From Roseithermus sacchariphilus (GTDB lineage: Bacteria; Bacteroidota; Rhodothermia; Rhodothermales; MEBIC09517): DNA of 64,000 nt. Below, piece by piece: positions 1-9,532 of the stretch (positions within the stretch are counted from its first letter, which is position 1; each line of letters opens with the position of its first letter). Location: the NCBI GenBank assembly GCA_003285105.1, contig CP030158.1, positions 248,001-312,000 on the forward strand, written 5' to 3'. Both the position numbers and the translations under genes were made by a program. The notes beneath the pieces were generated by a model that was given only the letters and a program-made list of their open reading frames with translations, did no database searches and had not been told where the DNA came from.

Positions 1-645
1 GGCCAGCACCTCCAGCGGCGCCAGCCCCTCCCGCTCGACCCGTATCGAGTAGCTGTGCAGGTCCTGCCCCACCGCCTCCCCTCGCATCTGCTCCGCCTCG
101 GCCGCGTAGTCGACCTTCCAGAGGTGCTGCATCAGCACGATGGCGAGGATCATCCCGACGACCCCCATGGGATAGGCGATGGAGTACCCCACGACCGCCG
201 CGTCGCGGAGCGCCGGACGGCCCTCCCCCAGGAACTCCAGCACGGCCGCCAGCGCCGGCGTGTTGGTCAGGCTTCCGGCAAACATCCCGGCGACCGTTGC
301 CCCGTCGAGCCTGAAGACGGCGTAGGCGGCCAGGGCAAGCCCGAAGGCGCCGAGCAACACCCCGACCACGAGCAGGTTGTCCCGCAGCCCCTTCCGGCGC
401 AGCGCCGCGAAGAAGCCGGGGCCGCTGCTGAGTCCGACGGCATACACGAACAGCACCAGCCCCAGCAGGGTGGTGAACTCGGGCAGCTTCAGGTCCGGGT
501 GCAGGGCGCCGACGCCGAGCCCGGCGAACAGCACGGCGGCCACCCCCAGGCTGCTCCCTTTGATCCGAACCTGCCCCAGCAGATAGCCGAGCGCCGAGAC
601 GACGACCAGCAACAGGATCGGGTGTGCGATGAGCAGGTCGATCAT
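1..645 (-). CDS. AspT/YidE-family transporter, N-terminal half (partial)
   Basis: The gene starts with ATG at 645 and runs off the left edge; 215 codons are visible. The translation opens MIDLLIAHPILLLVVVSALGY and shows about five hydrophobic helices up to residue 165. It contains the stretch SLTNTPALAAVLEFLGEG, typical of the first AspT-AL membrane repeat of putative transport proteins (aspartate/alanine antiporter-like, YidE, YbjL). After residue 170 it becomes hydrophilic, where TrkA-C/RCK domains follow in this family. Members are inner-membrane antiporters or of unknown substrate; the substrate cannot be read here. The complete gene would be expected to exceed 500 codons. Confidence 0.8.
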   Translation of the reverse strand, partial: MIDLLIAHPILLLVVVSALGYLLGQVRIKGSSLGVAAVLFAGLGVGALHPDLKLPEFTTLLGLVLFVYAVGLSSGPGFFAALRRKGLRDNLLVVGVLLGAFGLALAAYAVFRLDGATVAGMFAGSLTNTPALAAVLEFLGEGRPALRDAAVVGYSIAYPMGVVGMILAIVLMQHLWKVDYAAEAEQMRGEAVGQDLHSYSIRVEREGLAPLEVLA

Positions 646-791
646 GACGGGTCGGCCGAACCGTTACGGGCACCGCAAACCGGCCGGGAGCGGACCGGCG
701 GGACGGCAAGGTAACGGCGCACGACCCGGGGCGCACGGCGGCCGCGTGAATTCTTCCCGCATCCCCACCCCGCGCCGGCCATCCGGCCGCC

Positions 792-1775
792 CTACTGCAC
801 GCCGACGGCCTTCAGCGCCGCGATCACCTGATCGTGGAGAGGGCCGTTGGTGACGATGACGCCCCGGTTCTGCTGCAGGCCCCAGCCCTGGTCGAAGGCC
901 AGCGGCTTGCCGTGTATGTCCGTCACCCGCCCCCCAGCTTCGGTCACCACGAGCGAGCCGGCGGCGTGATCCCAGATCTTCTCGACGTAGCCCGGACGGG
1001 TGGGCAGGCGCATGTAGATGTCCGCCTCGCCCCGCGCCACGACGGCATACTTGGCCTGGCTGTCGAGGCGGACGGGGTCGGCGGTGATGCCGAGCCGGGC
1101 CGCCACCTCGGCGGCGTCGTTGTGCGAGGTATGGCCGGCTTCCACCGACTCGCAGAAGCGGGCGTGCGCGGGCACCCGCAGGTCGCTCGTCCGCACCGGC
1201 ATCGGCTCGCCGTCGCCGTCGAGGGGGACGCGGAAGGCCCCCTGCCCCCGCACGGCGACGTAGACCACCCCGGTCTCCTCGGCGTCCGGCGTCGGCGGCA
1301 GGTTCGGACAGGCCAGCACCGCCACCTGCACCTCTCCGCCCACGATGAGCGCCAGCGCGATGGCGTATTGCTCACGCCGGAGGAAGCCTTTCGTGCCGTC
1401 GATGGGGTCGAGCGTCCAGAAGCGTTCGCTGTAGTCCTGCGCGCCGCCGTAGTCGATCCAGGCACGGACCGTCTCCGCATCGACGCCGGGCCGCTGCGCC
1501 GCCACGTGGGAGACGACCTGGTCCAGAATCGCCGGGTTTTCGCGGAGCGCCGCGCTGTCCTCTTCCGCAATGATGGGGTCGTCCGGGAACGCCTCCCGAA
1601 TCGCCCGGCATACCAGCGCCTGACTGCCGAAGTCGGCCACCGTCACGGGGCTACGGTCCTTTTTGCTGAGGATGTCCGGCGTGATCTGTGCCTGGACCGC
1701 CCGGCAGAGTGCCGTGGCTTCGCGCACCGCCTGAAGCGCCACGCTCCGCTCGCGCGAGTACCCGGTATGCGTCAT
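792..1775 (-). CDS. cysQ: 3'(2'),5'-bisphosphate nucleotidase, CysQ/HAL2-type inositol monophosphatase family
   Basis: This 327-residue protein belongs to the Mg-dependent, Li-sensitive phosphatase superfamily. The metal-binding motifs are visible: AEEDS near residue 70, LDPIDGTKGF near residue 122 and WDHAAGSLVVTEAGG near residue 277. Length and motif spacing fit the eukaryotic-like HAL2/SAL1 branch, which hydrolyses PAP (3'-phosphoadenosine 5'-phosphate) or PAPS from sulfate assimilation; an inositol or sugar phosphatase role cannot be excluded. The frame stays open about 110 codons upstream, but the family N-terminus begins at MTHTGYSRER, so the start at 1775 is preferred. No sulfate genes are adjacent. 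Confidence 0.85.
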   Translation of the reverse strand: MTHTGYSRERSVALQAVREATALCRAVQAQITPDILSKKDRSPVTVADFGSQALVCRAIREAFPDDPIIAEEDSAALRENPAILDQVVSHVAAQRPGVDAETVRAWIDYGGAQDYSERFWTLDPIDGTKGFLRREQYAIALALIVGGEVQVAVLACPNLPPTPDAEETGVVYVAVRGQGAFRVPLDGDGEPMPVRTSDLRVPAHARFCESVEAGHTSHNDAAEVAARLGITADPVRLDSQAKYAVVARGEADIYMRLPTRPGYVEKIWDHAAGSLVVTEAGGRVTDIHGKPLAFDQGWGLQQNRGVIVTNGPLHDQVIAALKAVGVQ

Positions 1776-2194
1776 CGTGATCGTCGTCGAATGAGGTCGA
1801 ATGAGAAGGGGAAGCAGGTCCGCATGACGAGCCCGACGAACGTAGCCGGCTCTGTCGATGCCGGCCGCGTCGTTCCGGCGCATCCGGCCCTCACCTATGG
1901 CGAGCCGCCCCAAACGTTCCCGGTATGCCGCGATCCACTGGAGACGTGACCAACTCGTTCGGCTACGAGAGAAGAGAATACACCGCACAAAAAACCATCG
2001 CCCCCTCGGCACGGCCGGCAGAGATGAGGCGATGGCTCGTACATGATGCACGAGTTTCCATAACTCGTGCGATGTCAGAGGGCCGTCAGAGGGCAATCCG
2101 GACACCTTTTCGCCCGATGCACCAGCTCAAATGAACTCGTATCAGACGAACGGTATCCCCTTCCAATGAGGACAAGAACCAGGCCCTGGAACCG
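1776..2194. other. Intergenic region with a 9-bp inverted repeat
   Basis: About 420 bases lie between cysQ and the downstream end of the Tat-repeat protein gene. The open frame continuing upstream from cysQ has no family similarity I recognise and is treated as non-coding. The one clear structure is a perfect inverted repeat, gcacgagtt at 2048-2056 and aactcgtgc at 2062-2070, with a 5-base loop and no T-tract. It may be an operator or an RNA hairpin. No tRNA or other RNA gene is seen. Confidence 0.4.
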
Positions 2195-2575
2195 CTATCT
2201 GCGGGAACGTCTCCACCTGTCGTCTTTCCCCTTCTTGCCCCCATCCCTGTCGTCTTCTTTCCCCTTCTTGTCCCACTTCTTGTCGTCGTCTTTCCACTTC
2301 TTATCCCACTTCTTGTCGTCGTCCTTTCCCTTCTTATCCCACTTCTTGTCGTCGTCTTTCCACTTCTTATCCCAATCCTCGCGGTGCTTCCACCTCTTCC
2401 CATGGCCTGTGCCACTGCCCCCCGCAACGGCATCATCCACGATGACACCATGAGCCATGAGTACCGGCACCACCCATGCCGTTTTGCGCAAAACATCGCG
2501 CCGGGTCAGCGCGGGCCCCCGTTCTTCCGATGCCTGCTGTTCCAGGTCGGTCTGTGACTGCTTCATGTCACTCAT
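2195..2575 (-). CDS. Small Tat-exported protein with Lys/Asp/Trp repeats
   Basis: This 126-residue protein has a twin-arginine signal (TRRDVLRKTAW, residues 24-34) followed by a short hydrophobic segment to about residue 50. The mature part is almost entirely charged. Residues 69-112 are four copies of an 11-residue unit, DKK(W/G)KDDDKKW, the last one degenerate, ending in an Arg-rich tail. A good ribosome binding site (ggagg, 7 bases before ATG) supports the start at 2575. No enzymatic domain is recognisable. The alternating acidic and basic residues with regular Trp could bind metal, polyanions or wall polymers, but that is a guess. It is a single gene between an intergenic region and an HsdR_N-like gene. 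Confidence 0.7.
   Translation of the reverse strand: MSDMKQSQTDLEQQASEERGPALTRRDVLRKTAWVVPVLMAHGVIVDDAVAGGSGTGHGKRWKHREDWDKKWKDDDKKWDKKGKDDDKKWDKKWKDDDKKWDKKGKEDDRDGGKKGKDDRWRRSRR
2240..2371 (-). repeat. 33-bp in-frame tandem repeat (four copies)
   Basis: This is the DNA of the 11-residue repeat in the Tat protein. Copies 1 and 3 carry Trp and copies 2 and 4 Gly at position 4, so the array also reads as two copies of a 66-bp unit, which implies duplication of a duplicated unit. Copy number could vary between strains by slippage. Confidence 0.8.
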
Positions 2576-2718
2576 GGCGGGACCTCCAAGTCGTGTCTGG
2601 TTTGCTCGGGATCGAGAGTCCTGTCCTTGAAAGCTATCTGAATTTTATTTCACGTGGACCCACCTTTAACACCTATCACCATACTCCAAACCTCCCTCTA
2701 TACCCGGTTCGTTGTCCC

Positions 2719-3168
2719 TCACAGCGCATCGTAGGGCGGCAGATCGTCGAGGAAGCGGTAAGTGTGCGCCTCGTGGTCCAGCGCGCAGCAATAGTGCACG
2801 AGGCCGTTGGTGACGACCAGATAGGGCGCCTGCACGACCTTGTTGTACCGCGCCACCTGATCGAAGGCGGCCTGCGTGATCTCCACCTCCGGGGCCTTGC
2901 ACTCGACCAGCACGAGCGGCCGGCCCTGCCGGTCGTGCACGACCACGTCGGCCCGGCGCCGCATCCGCTGGTACGTGAAGGCCATCTCGACGGCGATCAG
3001 CGCCCGGGGCACTCCGCGCTCCCGAATCAGGAACTGTATGAAGTGCTGGCGCACCCATTCCTCCGGCGTCAGCTTGACGTACTTCTTCCGCAACGGATCG
3101 AAGATCATGCGCGTCTCGCCGACCCGCTGAAGGTGTACGTCGCACGGAGGCAGGTTGAGGGGGCGCAT
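2719..3168 (-). CDS. HsdR N-terminal-like (PD-(D/E)xK) domain protein
   Basis: This 149-residue stand-alone protein matches the type I restriction enzyme R-subunit N-terminal domain family (HSDR_N_2) common in Bacteroidetes. The nuclease-fold signature is visible as RADVVVHD followed by LVLVECKAPEVEI, giving the D...ExK arrangement. The opening residues, MIFDPLRKKYVKLTPEEWVRQ from about position 21, are typical of this family. There is no helicase, methylase or specificity subunit nearby, so it is not a restriction system. The role of such orphan proteins is unknown. The frame extends upstream, but the family N-terminus fits ATG at 3168. Confidence 0.8.
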   Translation of the reverse strand: MRPLNLPPCDVHLQRVGETRMIFDPLRKKYVKLTPEEWVRQHFIQFLIRERGVPRALIAVEMAFTYQRMRRRADVVVHDRQGRPLVLVECKAPEVEITQAAFDQVARYNKVVQAPYLVVTNGLVHYCCALDHEAHTYRFLDDLPPYDAL

Positions 3169-3266
3169 GGGGGATGAACCGGATCGGAGGCGTGAGCCGA
3201 CAGGGGCCAACATACGACATGCGAAGGTCGGGCGGAAGGCAGGACGCGCGTCCCGCCCCTCGCCCT

Positions 3267-4451
3267 TCACGAAGCCGGCATCGCCGCCTCGTCGCCGTAG
3301 CCGGTCATCTCGACGTAGCCGCGGCCGGTGACGGGCTCGCCGCGGACGGTGCCGTCGATCTGCACCGCCCCCTCCCAGTAGCGCACGGACACGTCCATCT
3401 CCTGATCGGCCAGCAGCGGCTCGATGGTGAGGTCGACGGCCCGGTCCGGGATGACGAGCCGCCAGCCGGCCGGGTAGGTCGCCCCGCTGACGGGGCTCGT
3501 CCACATGTCGGTCACCCACAGGCGGACGGCCTCCCGTCCGAAGTCCGTCTTACGGCCATCCGGGTCGACGAGGACGCCGCTGGAGTAGGGGCCGGGCGTG
3601 CCGTCGGCCTCGCGGATCTGGTAGTACATGAGGTCGTCGCCGTTGGATAGCTGGAGCGCAAACCAGTCCCACCCCTGCTGTCCGTCGGCCAGGGCGCTGG
3701 TGCTCCACTCGCGGTCCATCCAGCTCAGCCCCGTCACCGCCACCGGCTCGCCGTCGAGGAGCACCGTGCCGGTGGTTGCGAGGCGGGTGAAGGAGTAGTA
3801 ATAGGAGGCATTGCCCGGGCCGGGGCCTTTGGGGTCGAGGCCGCGGTCGCCCTGGAGCACGGGCGGTTTGGCCGGCGTCAGCAACAGGTCGAAGCCCACG
3901 CCGTCCTCCATTGCACGGACGCGCATGGGCGGGAACGCCTCGGTGGAATCGCCGGCCGCGGCGGCCTCCCAGTCCTCCAGCCACACCCGGAACGGCACGC
4001 CGCGGGCCCCGGCCAGCCCGGCGGCCCCCCGGCTGAAGCGCTCGAAATCGTAGAACCGCCCGCCGTCGATGTCGCTCACGCCGACGTGCCCCATGTAGAA
4101 CTGGTTCGCCGCCCAGCCGGACGTCCGCGCGGCCAGGACCGAATCGGACGGCGTGAGGGCGACGCGAAACAGGGTGAACTGGTAGCCGAAGCGGCGCCCG
4201 TCGGCCGCGGTCAGGTTGCCGGTGTAGTACCACCACTCCACCCGGTACTCCGGGTGCGGGCCGTGGTCGGCGGGAAAGACGAACTCGCGCACCTCCGTGG
4301 CGCGGGCGAACCCGGTGGTGTCTCCGCCCATGGCCTCGGCCACGCGGACGGATGTGTCCATGATCGCCGGCTCGTCACACCCGATGAGCCCCACCACGAC
4401 CAGCCCCACGGCCGCGATCAGCATGATCCTTCGACGCATACGATGCCCCAT
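3267..4451 (-). CDS. AttH/CrtC-like lipocalin-fold lipoprotein of an ABC export module
   Basis: This 394-residue lipoprotein has lipobox LIGC with Cys at residue 25 (ATG at 4439 is an alternative start). The body has the hallmarks of the AttH/carotenoid 1,2-hydratase-like family: VEWWYYTGNL, the repeated YYYS and W-rich strands, and LSWMDREWS near the middle. It is likely anchored in the periplasm. It follows an FtsX-like permease and an ATPase on the same strand, reproducing the AttE-F/G-H set of Agrobacterium, where AttH homologues pair with such transporters. A true carotenoid hydratase is unlikely because no carotenoid genes are nearby. The ligand is unknown. Confidence 0.8.
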   Translation of the reverse strand: MGHRMRRRIMLIAAVGLVVVGLIGCDEPAIMDTSVRVAEAMGGDTTGFARATEVREFVFPADHGPHPEYRVEWWYYTGNLTAADGRRFGYQFTLFRVALTPSDSVLAARTSGWAANQFYMGHVGVSDIDGGRFYDFERFSRGAAGLAGARGVPFRVWLEDWEAAAAGDSTEAFPPMRVRAMEDGVGFDLLLTPAKPPVLQGDRGLDPKGPGPGNASYYYSFTRLATTGTVLLDGEPVAVTGLSWMDREWSTSALADGQQGWDWFALQLSNGDDLMYYQIREADGTPGPYSSGVLVDPDGRKTDFGREAVRLWVTDMWTSPVSGATYPAGWRLVIPDRAVDLTIEPLLADQEMDVSVRYWEGAVQIDGTVRGEPVTGRGYVEMTGYGDEAAMPAS

Positions 4452-4486
4452 TCGTCTGTCTTTCGTCCTTCGAGATTCGTCACAGG
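4452..4486 (-). repeat. Heptamer-periodic leader of the AttH-like gene
   Basis: Five consecutive 7-base units end directly at the ATG; on the plus strand two successive units read tctttcg tccttcg. The 7-base period is the same as in the leaders of other genes in this window. Confidence 0.55.
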
Positions 4487-4489
4487 CGC

Positions 4490-4672
4490 TCGCGCCGCGA
4501 CGGAGGGGTAGCCCCGGCGATGGCGGCGCAGCGACGCGGTTGACCCCCTTCCCCCTGCGGGGACTTCCCCCTGTGCGGCCTGCGGCCAGGGGGAAGAGCG
4601 TACCTGGATCCCAACCACCCAGATCCTCCCCGTGCGAAGGGGCGGTGTCGCGCCGTGACGGAGGGGTAGCCC
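4490..4672. repeat. Intergenic element with 25-bp direct repeats and a 10-bp hairpin
   Basis: A 25-base sequence (core gacggaggggtagccc) occurs at 4490-4514 and again at 4648-4672 with one mismatch, 158 bases apart. Between them lies a perfect hairpin, cttccccctg at 4564-4573 pairing with cagggggaag at 4587-4596. No protein is supported here. It looks like a dispersed non-coding repeat. Confidence 0.5.
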
Positions 4673-4737
4673 TGCGGGGTAGACCCGCATCGCACCGGCC
4701 TCGTACCAGGCGTTCGTGCTTCGCCATCGGCCCTCCG

Positions 4738-7278
4738 TCATTCGTCCCGCAGCGCCAGGGCCGGGTTGGCGCGGGCCATCTTCCAGGCCGGATAGAGCCC
4801 GGCCAGGACGGCGGCGACGAGGGCCACGACCACGGCCTGGCCGAGGAGGGCCGGAGGCACCTCGAACTGGAGCGTCCAGCCGAAGGAGCGCTTGTTGATG
4901 ACAAAGACCAGCACGTAGGCCAGCACGAGCCCGAGCGGCAGCGACAGCAGCCCGGCGACGAGCCCCATCAGGCCGGTCTGGAGCGTCACGTAGCGCCAGA
5001 GCTGCCCGGGCGTCAGGCCGTTGACGCGCAGCACGGCCAGCTCGCGGGCGCGCTCGAGTTGCAGCGCCATCAGCGCGCTCAGCACGCCGATGAAGGCCAC
5101 CACCACGGCCAGCAGCCGCAGCACGGCGGTGATGGTGAAGGTGCGGTCGAACACCTCCATCGACGCCTCGCGCAGCGCCCGGTTCGAGCGGATCAGCAGC
5201 GCCTGCCGCCCCCCGACGCGCTCCCGCAGCCGCTCCACGAGGGCGTCGACGTCCTGCCCGGGCGCGGCGTAGATGGCCAGCCCGGACAGGCCGCGGTCGT
5301 CGAAGAACCGCTCGTAGGCAGCGCGGCTCATCATCACCACCCCCCGGTCGTCCCCGTAGTCGTAGAAGATGCCGGCGATGACGAACGACCGTTCGCCCCG
5401 GTCCGTCTGGAGGCGCAGGGTGTCCCCCACGCCGAGGCCGTGCCGGTAGCTGTAGGGCTCGGAGACGATGACGGTCCGGCCCTCGTCGAAGGCCGGCCAG
5501 ATCCGCTCGGGGTCGCCGCGCTGGAAACGGAACGTGCGGTACGTGTCCGCCGCACGGCTGATGGCGACCAGGTGCGTCGGGCCTTCGGACGAGCGCACGT
5601 CGCGGCTGCGCACGGAATAGGCGGCCTGCACGCCCGGCGTGCGCTGCAGCACCCCGGCCACCGGCGGCGAGATGGTGGCATCGCCCCGGCGAAAGACCAG
5701 GCTCGGCGGCTGCACGTAGACGTCCGCCTGCAACGAATAGCCCAGCCACGTCTCGACCGTCGCCCGGAAGCTGTCGACCATCACGCCGACGCCCACGGTG
5801 GCGGCGATGGCGATCATCAGCGCCGCGATGGCGACGGCGGTGCGGCTCAGCGTGGCGACGATGCCTCGGGCCGCCATCCGCCCCAGCAGGCCGAAGAGCC
5901 GCCCCATCCCCGGCCGCAGGACGTGCGCGAGGACCAGGATGACCGCCGGCGTGACGAGGGCGAAGGCGATGATCACCGACAGCAACGCCACGTAGCTCAG
6001 CACGATGCGCTGCCCGGGCACGAGCAACAGCCCGACCCCGAGCACCGCCAGCACGACGCCCGCCGTCACCAGCCGGGGGAGGCGGTCGCGCAGGTTCGTC
6101 TCCTCCTGCGAGCGCCGCAGCGCCGCCTGCGGGGCGGCGTGCGTGGCCTCCCGCGCCGGCGGGAGGGCCGCCAGCAGCGTCGCGCCCAGCCCCAGCCCGA
6201 CGCCCTTCGCCAGCGTCAGCGGCGCCAGCGTCAGCTCGCGCACGGTCAGCACGTAGTACAGGTCGTTGATCGTCCGCGTGACGAGTTGGACGAGGCCCTG
6301 CGCCAGCACGAGGCCGGCGCCCAGCCCCAGCACCGTCCCCACCGCCCCGATGAGCAGGACCTCCCCCGTGATCATGCGGAAGACCTCCCGGCGCGTCACC
6401 CCGAGCGCCCGCATCCGCCCGATCAGAAACCGCCGCTGCACCACCGAAAACGTGATCGTGTTGTAGATCAGAAACATCCCGACGACGAGCGCCAGCAGGC
6501 TCAGCGCCGTCAGGTTCAGCGTGAAGGCCCGCGTCATCTGCCGGATCGTCTCGGTGCGGCCGGCGGAGCGGATGATCTCCGTGCCCGGCGGCAGCGCGGC
6601 CCGGAGGCGCTCCAGTTCCGCCTCTCCGGCCGGCGTGTCCGGCAGGATCAGGTCGATGCGGCTGAGGCGGCCCACCCGGCCGAAGAGTTCCTGCGCGGTG
6701 CCGACGTCCATGACGAGCAGGTTCTCCAGCGCCCGCGTGCCGTAGGCATCGTCCGGCCGGAGGATCCCGGCCACCCGCAGCGTCCGCGTGATGCCCTCGA
6801 CCTGCACGACCAGCGTATCGCCCACCGTCCGGCCCAGCGCTGCCTGCGCCGGCTCCGGCAGCAGCACCGTGCCGGGCGTCGCCATGAACGTCGCCAGGTC
6901 CACGCCCGTGCCGGCGCCGACGTACGGCCGGAACGGCGCCTCGGCGAACGGATCGACCCCGAGCACCTGGTACGTCCGCCCGGCCGACGGCACGGTGACG
7001 TAGCCCTCCACGACGGGCGCCGCCGGCCGCACGCCGAGATCCACCCGCAGGTGCCGGTAGACGCGCTCGTCTAGATCCGTCCCCGCCCCGACGACGTGAT
7101 GCGTCGCCCGGCCCGTGACCCGCTCGGCCGACTGCTCGAAGGCCCGCTGCGCGCTGACGTTGGCCAGGTCGATGGCGACGACCACCGCCACCCCGAGCGC
7201 CACGCCCAGCACGCTCAACCCCGCCAGCCACGGATGCCGACGCAGGTAACGCATGCTGGATCGGGTGAGGAGGGACAT
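4738..7278 (-). CDS. FtsX-like ABC transporter permease (AttF/G-type fused, 846 aa)
   Basis: This inner-membrane permease has two FtsX-type halves in one chain. It has an N-terminal membrane helix (residues 15-35), a periplasmic MacB-like domain to about residue 250, clusters of helices around 265-400 and 430-500, a second periplasmic domain, and three final helices after about 715 ending with [22 protein letters not shown]. This duplicated layout is that of lipoprotein/large-substrate permeases of the LolCE/MacB/AttFG type. It lies between the ATPase gene (53 bases upstream in transcription order) and the AttH-like lipoprotein. ATG at 7278 is preferred over a frame extension. The substrate is unknown. 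Confidence 0.9.
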   Translation of the reverse strand: MSLLTRSSMRYLRRHPWLAGLSVLGVALGVAVVVAIDLANVSAQRAFEQSAERVTGRATHHVVGAGTDLDERVYRHLRVDLGVRPAAPVVEGYVTVPSAGRTYQVLGVDPFAEAPFRPYVGAGTGVDLATFMATPGTVLLPEPAQAALGRTVGDTLVVQVEGITRTLRVAGILRPDDAYGTRALENLLVMDVGTAQELFGRVGRLSRIDLILPDTPAGEAELERLRAALPPGTEIIRSAGRTETIRQMTRAFTLNLTALSLLALVVGMFLIYNTITFSVVQRRFLIGRMRALGVTRREVFRMITGEVLLIGAVGTVLGLGAGLVLAQGLVQLVTRTINDLYYVLTVRELTLAPLTLAKGVGLGLGATLLAALPPAREATHAAPQAALRRSQEETNLRDRLPRLVTAGVVLAVLGVGLLLVPGQRIVLSYVALLSVIIAFALVTPAVILVLAHVLRPGMGRLFGLLGRMAARGIVATLSRTAVAIAALMIAIAATVGVGVMVDSFRATVETWLGYSLQADVYVQPPSLVFRRGDATISPPVAGVLQRTPGVQAAYSVRSRDVRSSEGPTHLVAISRAADTYRTFRFQRGDPERIWPAFDEGRTVIVSEPYSYRHGLGVGDTLRLQTDRGERSFVIAGIFYDYGDDRGVVMMSRAAYERFFDDRGLSGLAIYAAPGQDVDALVERLRERVGGRQALLIRSNRALREASMEVFDRTFTITAVLRLLAVVVAFIGVLSALMALQLERARELAVLRVNGLTPGQLWRYVTLQTGLMGLVAGLLSLPLGLVLAYVLVFVINKRSFGWTLQFEVPPALLGQAVVVALVAAVLAGLYPAWKMARANPALALRDE

Positions 7279-7320
7279 GGGAGCAGGGGGATGGGGAATG
7301 AGGAGCAAAGGAGAGCAGGC
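7279..7320 (-). repeat. Heptamer-periodic leader of the permease gene
   Basis: Six 7-base units abut the start codon; plus-strand examples are gggggat ggggaat. The coding strand is pyrimidine-rich. No clear Shine-Dalgarno sequence is present here. Confidence 0.4.
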
Positions 7321-7331
7321 CGGGGCCTCGC

Positions 7332-8072
<741 letters not shown>

Positions 8073-8217
8073 CGCGTCGGGCGGGCTGGTACCCGCCGGT
8101 GGTTCATGATAGGGCCTGTGGGACGACCGGCCGCCGCCGAAGGTTCGGCCGGACGGGGGCGTCGAATGTGGAAACGTTGCAACGTAGACGCCTGTTCGTG
8201 GCCTCCTCATACCCGCC

Positions 8218-9516
8218 TCATCCCCCGGTGGCCCAGGCCAGGAGCAGCGCCCGGACGGGGGGCAGGCCGACGGCCAGCGCACTCAGCGCCGCCATCAGCG
8301 CGAAGGCCACGCCCGAGACGGCCGCTGCCGGCGGGTCCTCCGTCACCAGCGCCGCCGTGCCGATGCCGTGCGCACTCGCCCCGATGGCCAGGCCCCGCGC
8401 CACCGGCCCACGGACGCCCAGCGCGTCCAGCACCGGCGGGCCGAAGACGGCCCCCAGCACGCCGGTCAGCACCACGATGGCGGCGGTGATGCCGGGGTGG
8501 GCTCCGAGCATCTCGGCGATGGGGATGGCGATGGGGGTGGTGACGGAACGCGGGATGACGGCCCGCGCATAGTCGGCGCTGAGGCCGAGCAGGCCCGCCC
8601 CGAGGGCCGCCGTCGCCAGCGCCAGCGGGGCCGCCACGGCCAGCGTGCCCAGGAGCGGAGCGGCGCAGGCCCGCAGCAACGCCCGCTGCCGGTAGAGCAG
8701 TACGCCGAGGGCCGCCACGGCGGGGTCCAGCAGCGCCATCAGCAGATCCCCCGCGCCGGGATGCAGCAGGTCGCCGGTGCGGTAGGCGGGCAGGGGCGCA
8801 TCGGCCAGCCGCAGCGCGCCGAGGGTGACCAGCGCGCCGAAGAGCACGGGATGGAACAGACTCACCGCCGCCCGCCGCCCGAACGCGCCGAGCCCCGCCG
8901 GCAGCCTCGCGCCGAGCCGGGCCTGGAGCCACGCTCCGGCGGCAAAGGCCGCCACCGTCACCCCCAGCCACAGCAGCACCGACGCCGGGCGCAGCCCCGC
9001 CCACGCCCCCGGGACGGCACCCAGCGCCACGGCTCCCCAGCACACCGCGACCCGCCCCGGCGGCCGGCCTCGCGGTGCCGCCGCGCGAGGCGGCACCGGC
9101 CCGGCATCCGCCCTCCGCCGGGCCAGCACCTGCGCCAGCCAGCCCGTCGTGCTCAAGGTGACGAGCAGCCCCAGCCCCACCAGCAGCGCCACCCGCCCCA
9201 GTTCCCCCGCCTGCGGCGCCGGCGCCTGCGGCAGCATCACCAGCGGCGGTACGAAGAACAGCGCCATCCACCGCCCCAGAAAGCCCACGGCCGGGTCCAG
9301 CGCCGCCGCCCACCCGCGCGCGAGCGGCGGCCGCCACCACTCCAGACCGAGCAGCCCGGCCCACACCAGCAGCATCGCCACGACGGAAGCCGGCAGCGGC
9401 ACGGCCAGACCACGCAGGCCGGCCGCCAGCGCGGCCGTCAGCCCCCCCAGCACGCCGACGCCGGCAACCACCCGGACCGCGCGCCCCCCGCGGCCGGCGG
9501 TCAGACGCACGGGCAT
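8218..9516 (-). CDS. LrgA-LrgB fusion membrane protein
   Basis: A single 432-residue polytopic membrane protein combines both halves of the CidAB/LrgAB family. The N-terminal third (about residues 15-125) has the LrgA-type four-helix pattern with [17 protein letters not shown]. The C-terminal part (about 185-430) is LrgB, with [14 protein letters not shown] and [13 protein letters not shown]. Bacterial LrgAB modulate murein hydrolase activity or transport pyruvate. The plant chloroplast fusion PLGG1 carries glycolate and glycerate. The gene begins 16 bases after pyrB ends, so it is probably co-transcribed. Transport of a small organic acid is an inference from the family. Confidence 0.88.
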   Translation of the reverse strand: MPVRLTAGRGGRAVRVVAGVGVLGGLTAALAAGLRGLAVPLPASVVAMLLVWAGLLGLEWWRPPLARGWAAALDPAVGFLGRWMALFFVPPLVMLPQAPAPQAGELGRVALLVGLGLLVTLSTTGWLAQVLARRRADAGPVPPRAAAPRGRPPGRVAVCWGAVALGAVPGAWAGLRPASVLLWLGVTVAAFAAGAWLQARLGARLPAGLGAFGRRAAVSLFHPVLFGALVTLGALRLADAPLPAYRTGDLLHPGAGDLLMALLDPAVAALGVLLYRQRALLRACAAPLLGTLAVAAPLALATAALGAGLLGLSADYARAVIPRSVTTPIAIPIAEMLGAHPGITAAIVVLTGVLGAVFGPPVLDALGVRGPVARGLAIGASAHGIGTAALVTEDPPAAAVSGVAFALMAALSALAVGLPPVRALLLAWATGG

Positions 9517-9532
9517 CTCTTCCCCGGCGGCC

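Noticed and set aside
2067-2453. Plus-strand ORF of repeated Ser/Phe/His segments
   Set aside because: It is the reverse reading of the Lys/Asp/Trp repeat. The minus strand has a Tat signal and a ribosome binding site, so it is the coding strand.
2719-3168. Type I restriction system
   Set aside because: Only an HsdR N-terminal-like domain is encoded. There is no helicase, HsdM or HsdS nearby.
3267-4451. Carotenoid 1,2-hydratase (CrtC) function
   Set aside because: The similarity is to the wider AttH/CrtC fold. The gene is a lipoprotein gene next to an ABC exporter and no carotenoid genes are present.
4297-7074. 925-codon open frame on the plus strand
   Set aside because: It lies antisense to the FtsX permease. 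Its composition (His/Gln/Arg/Pro-rich, no domain) is typical of high-GC shadow frames, whereas the minus-strand protein has clear family motifs.
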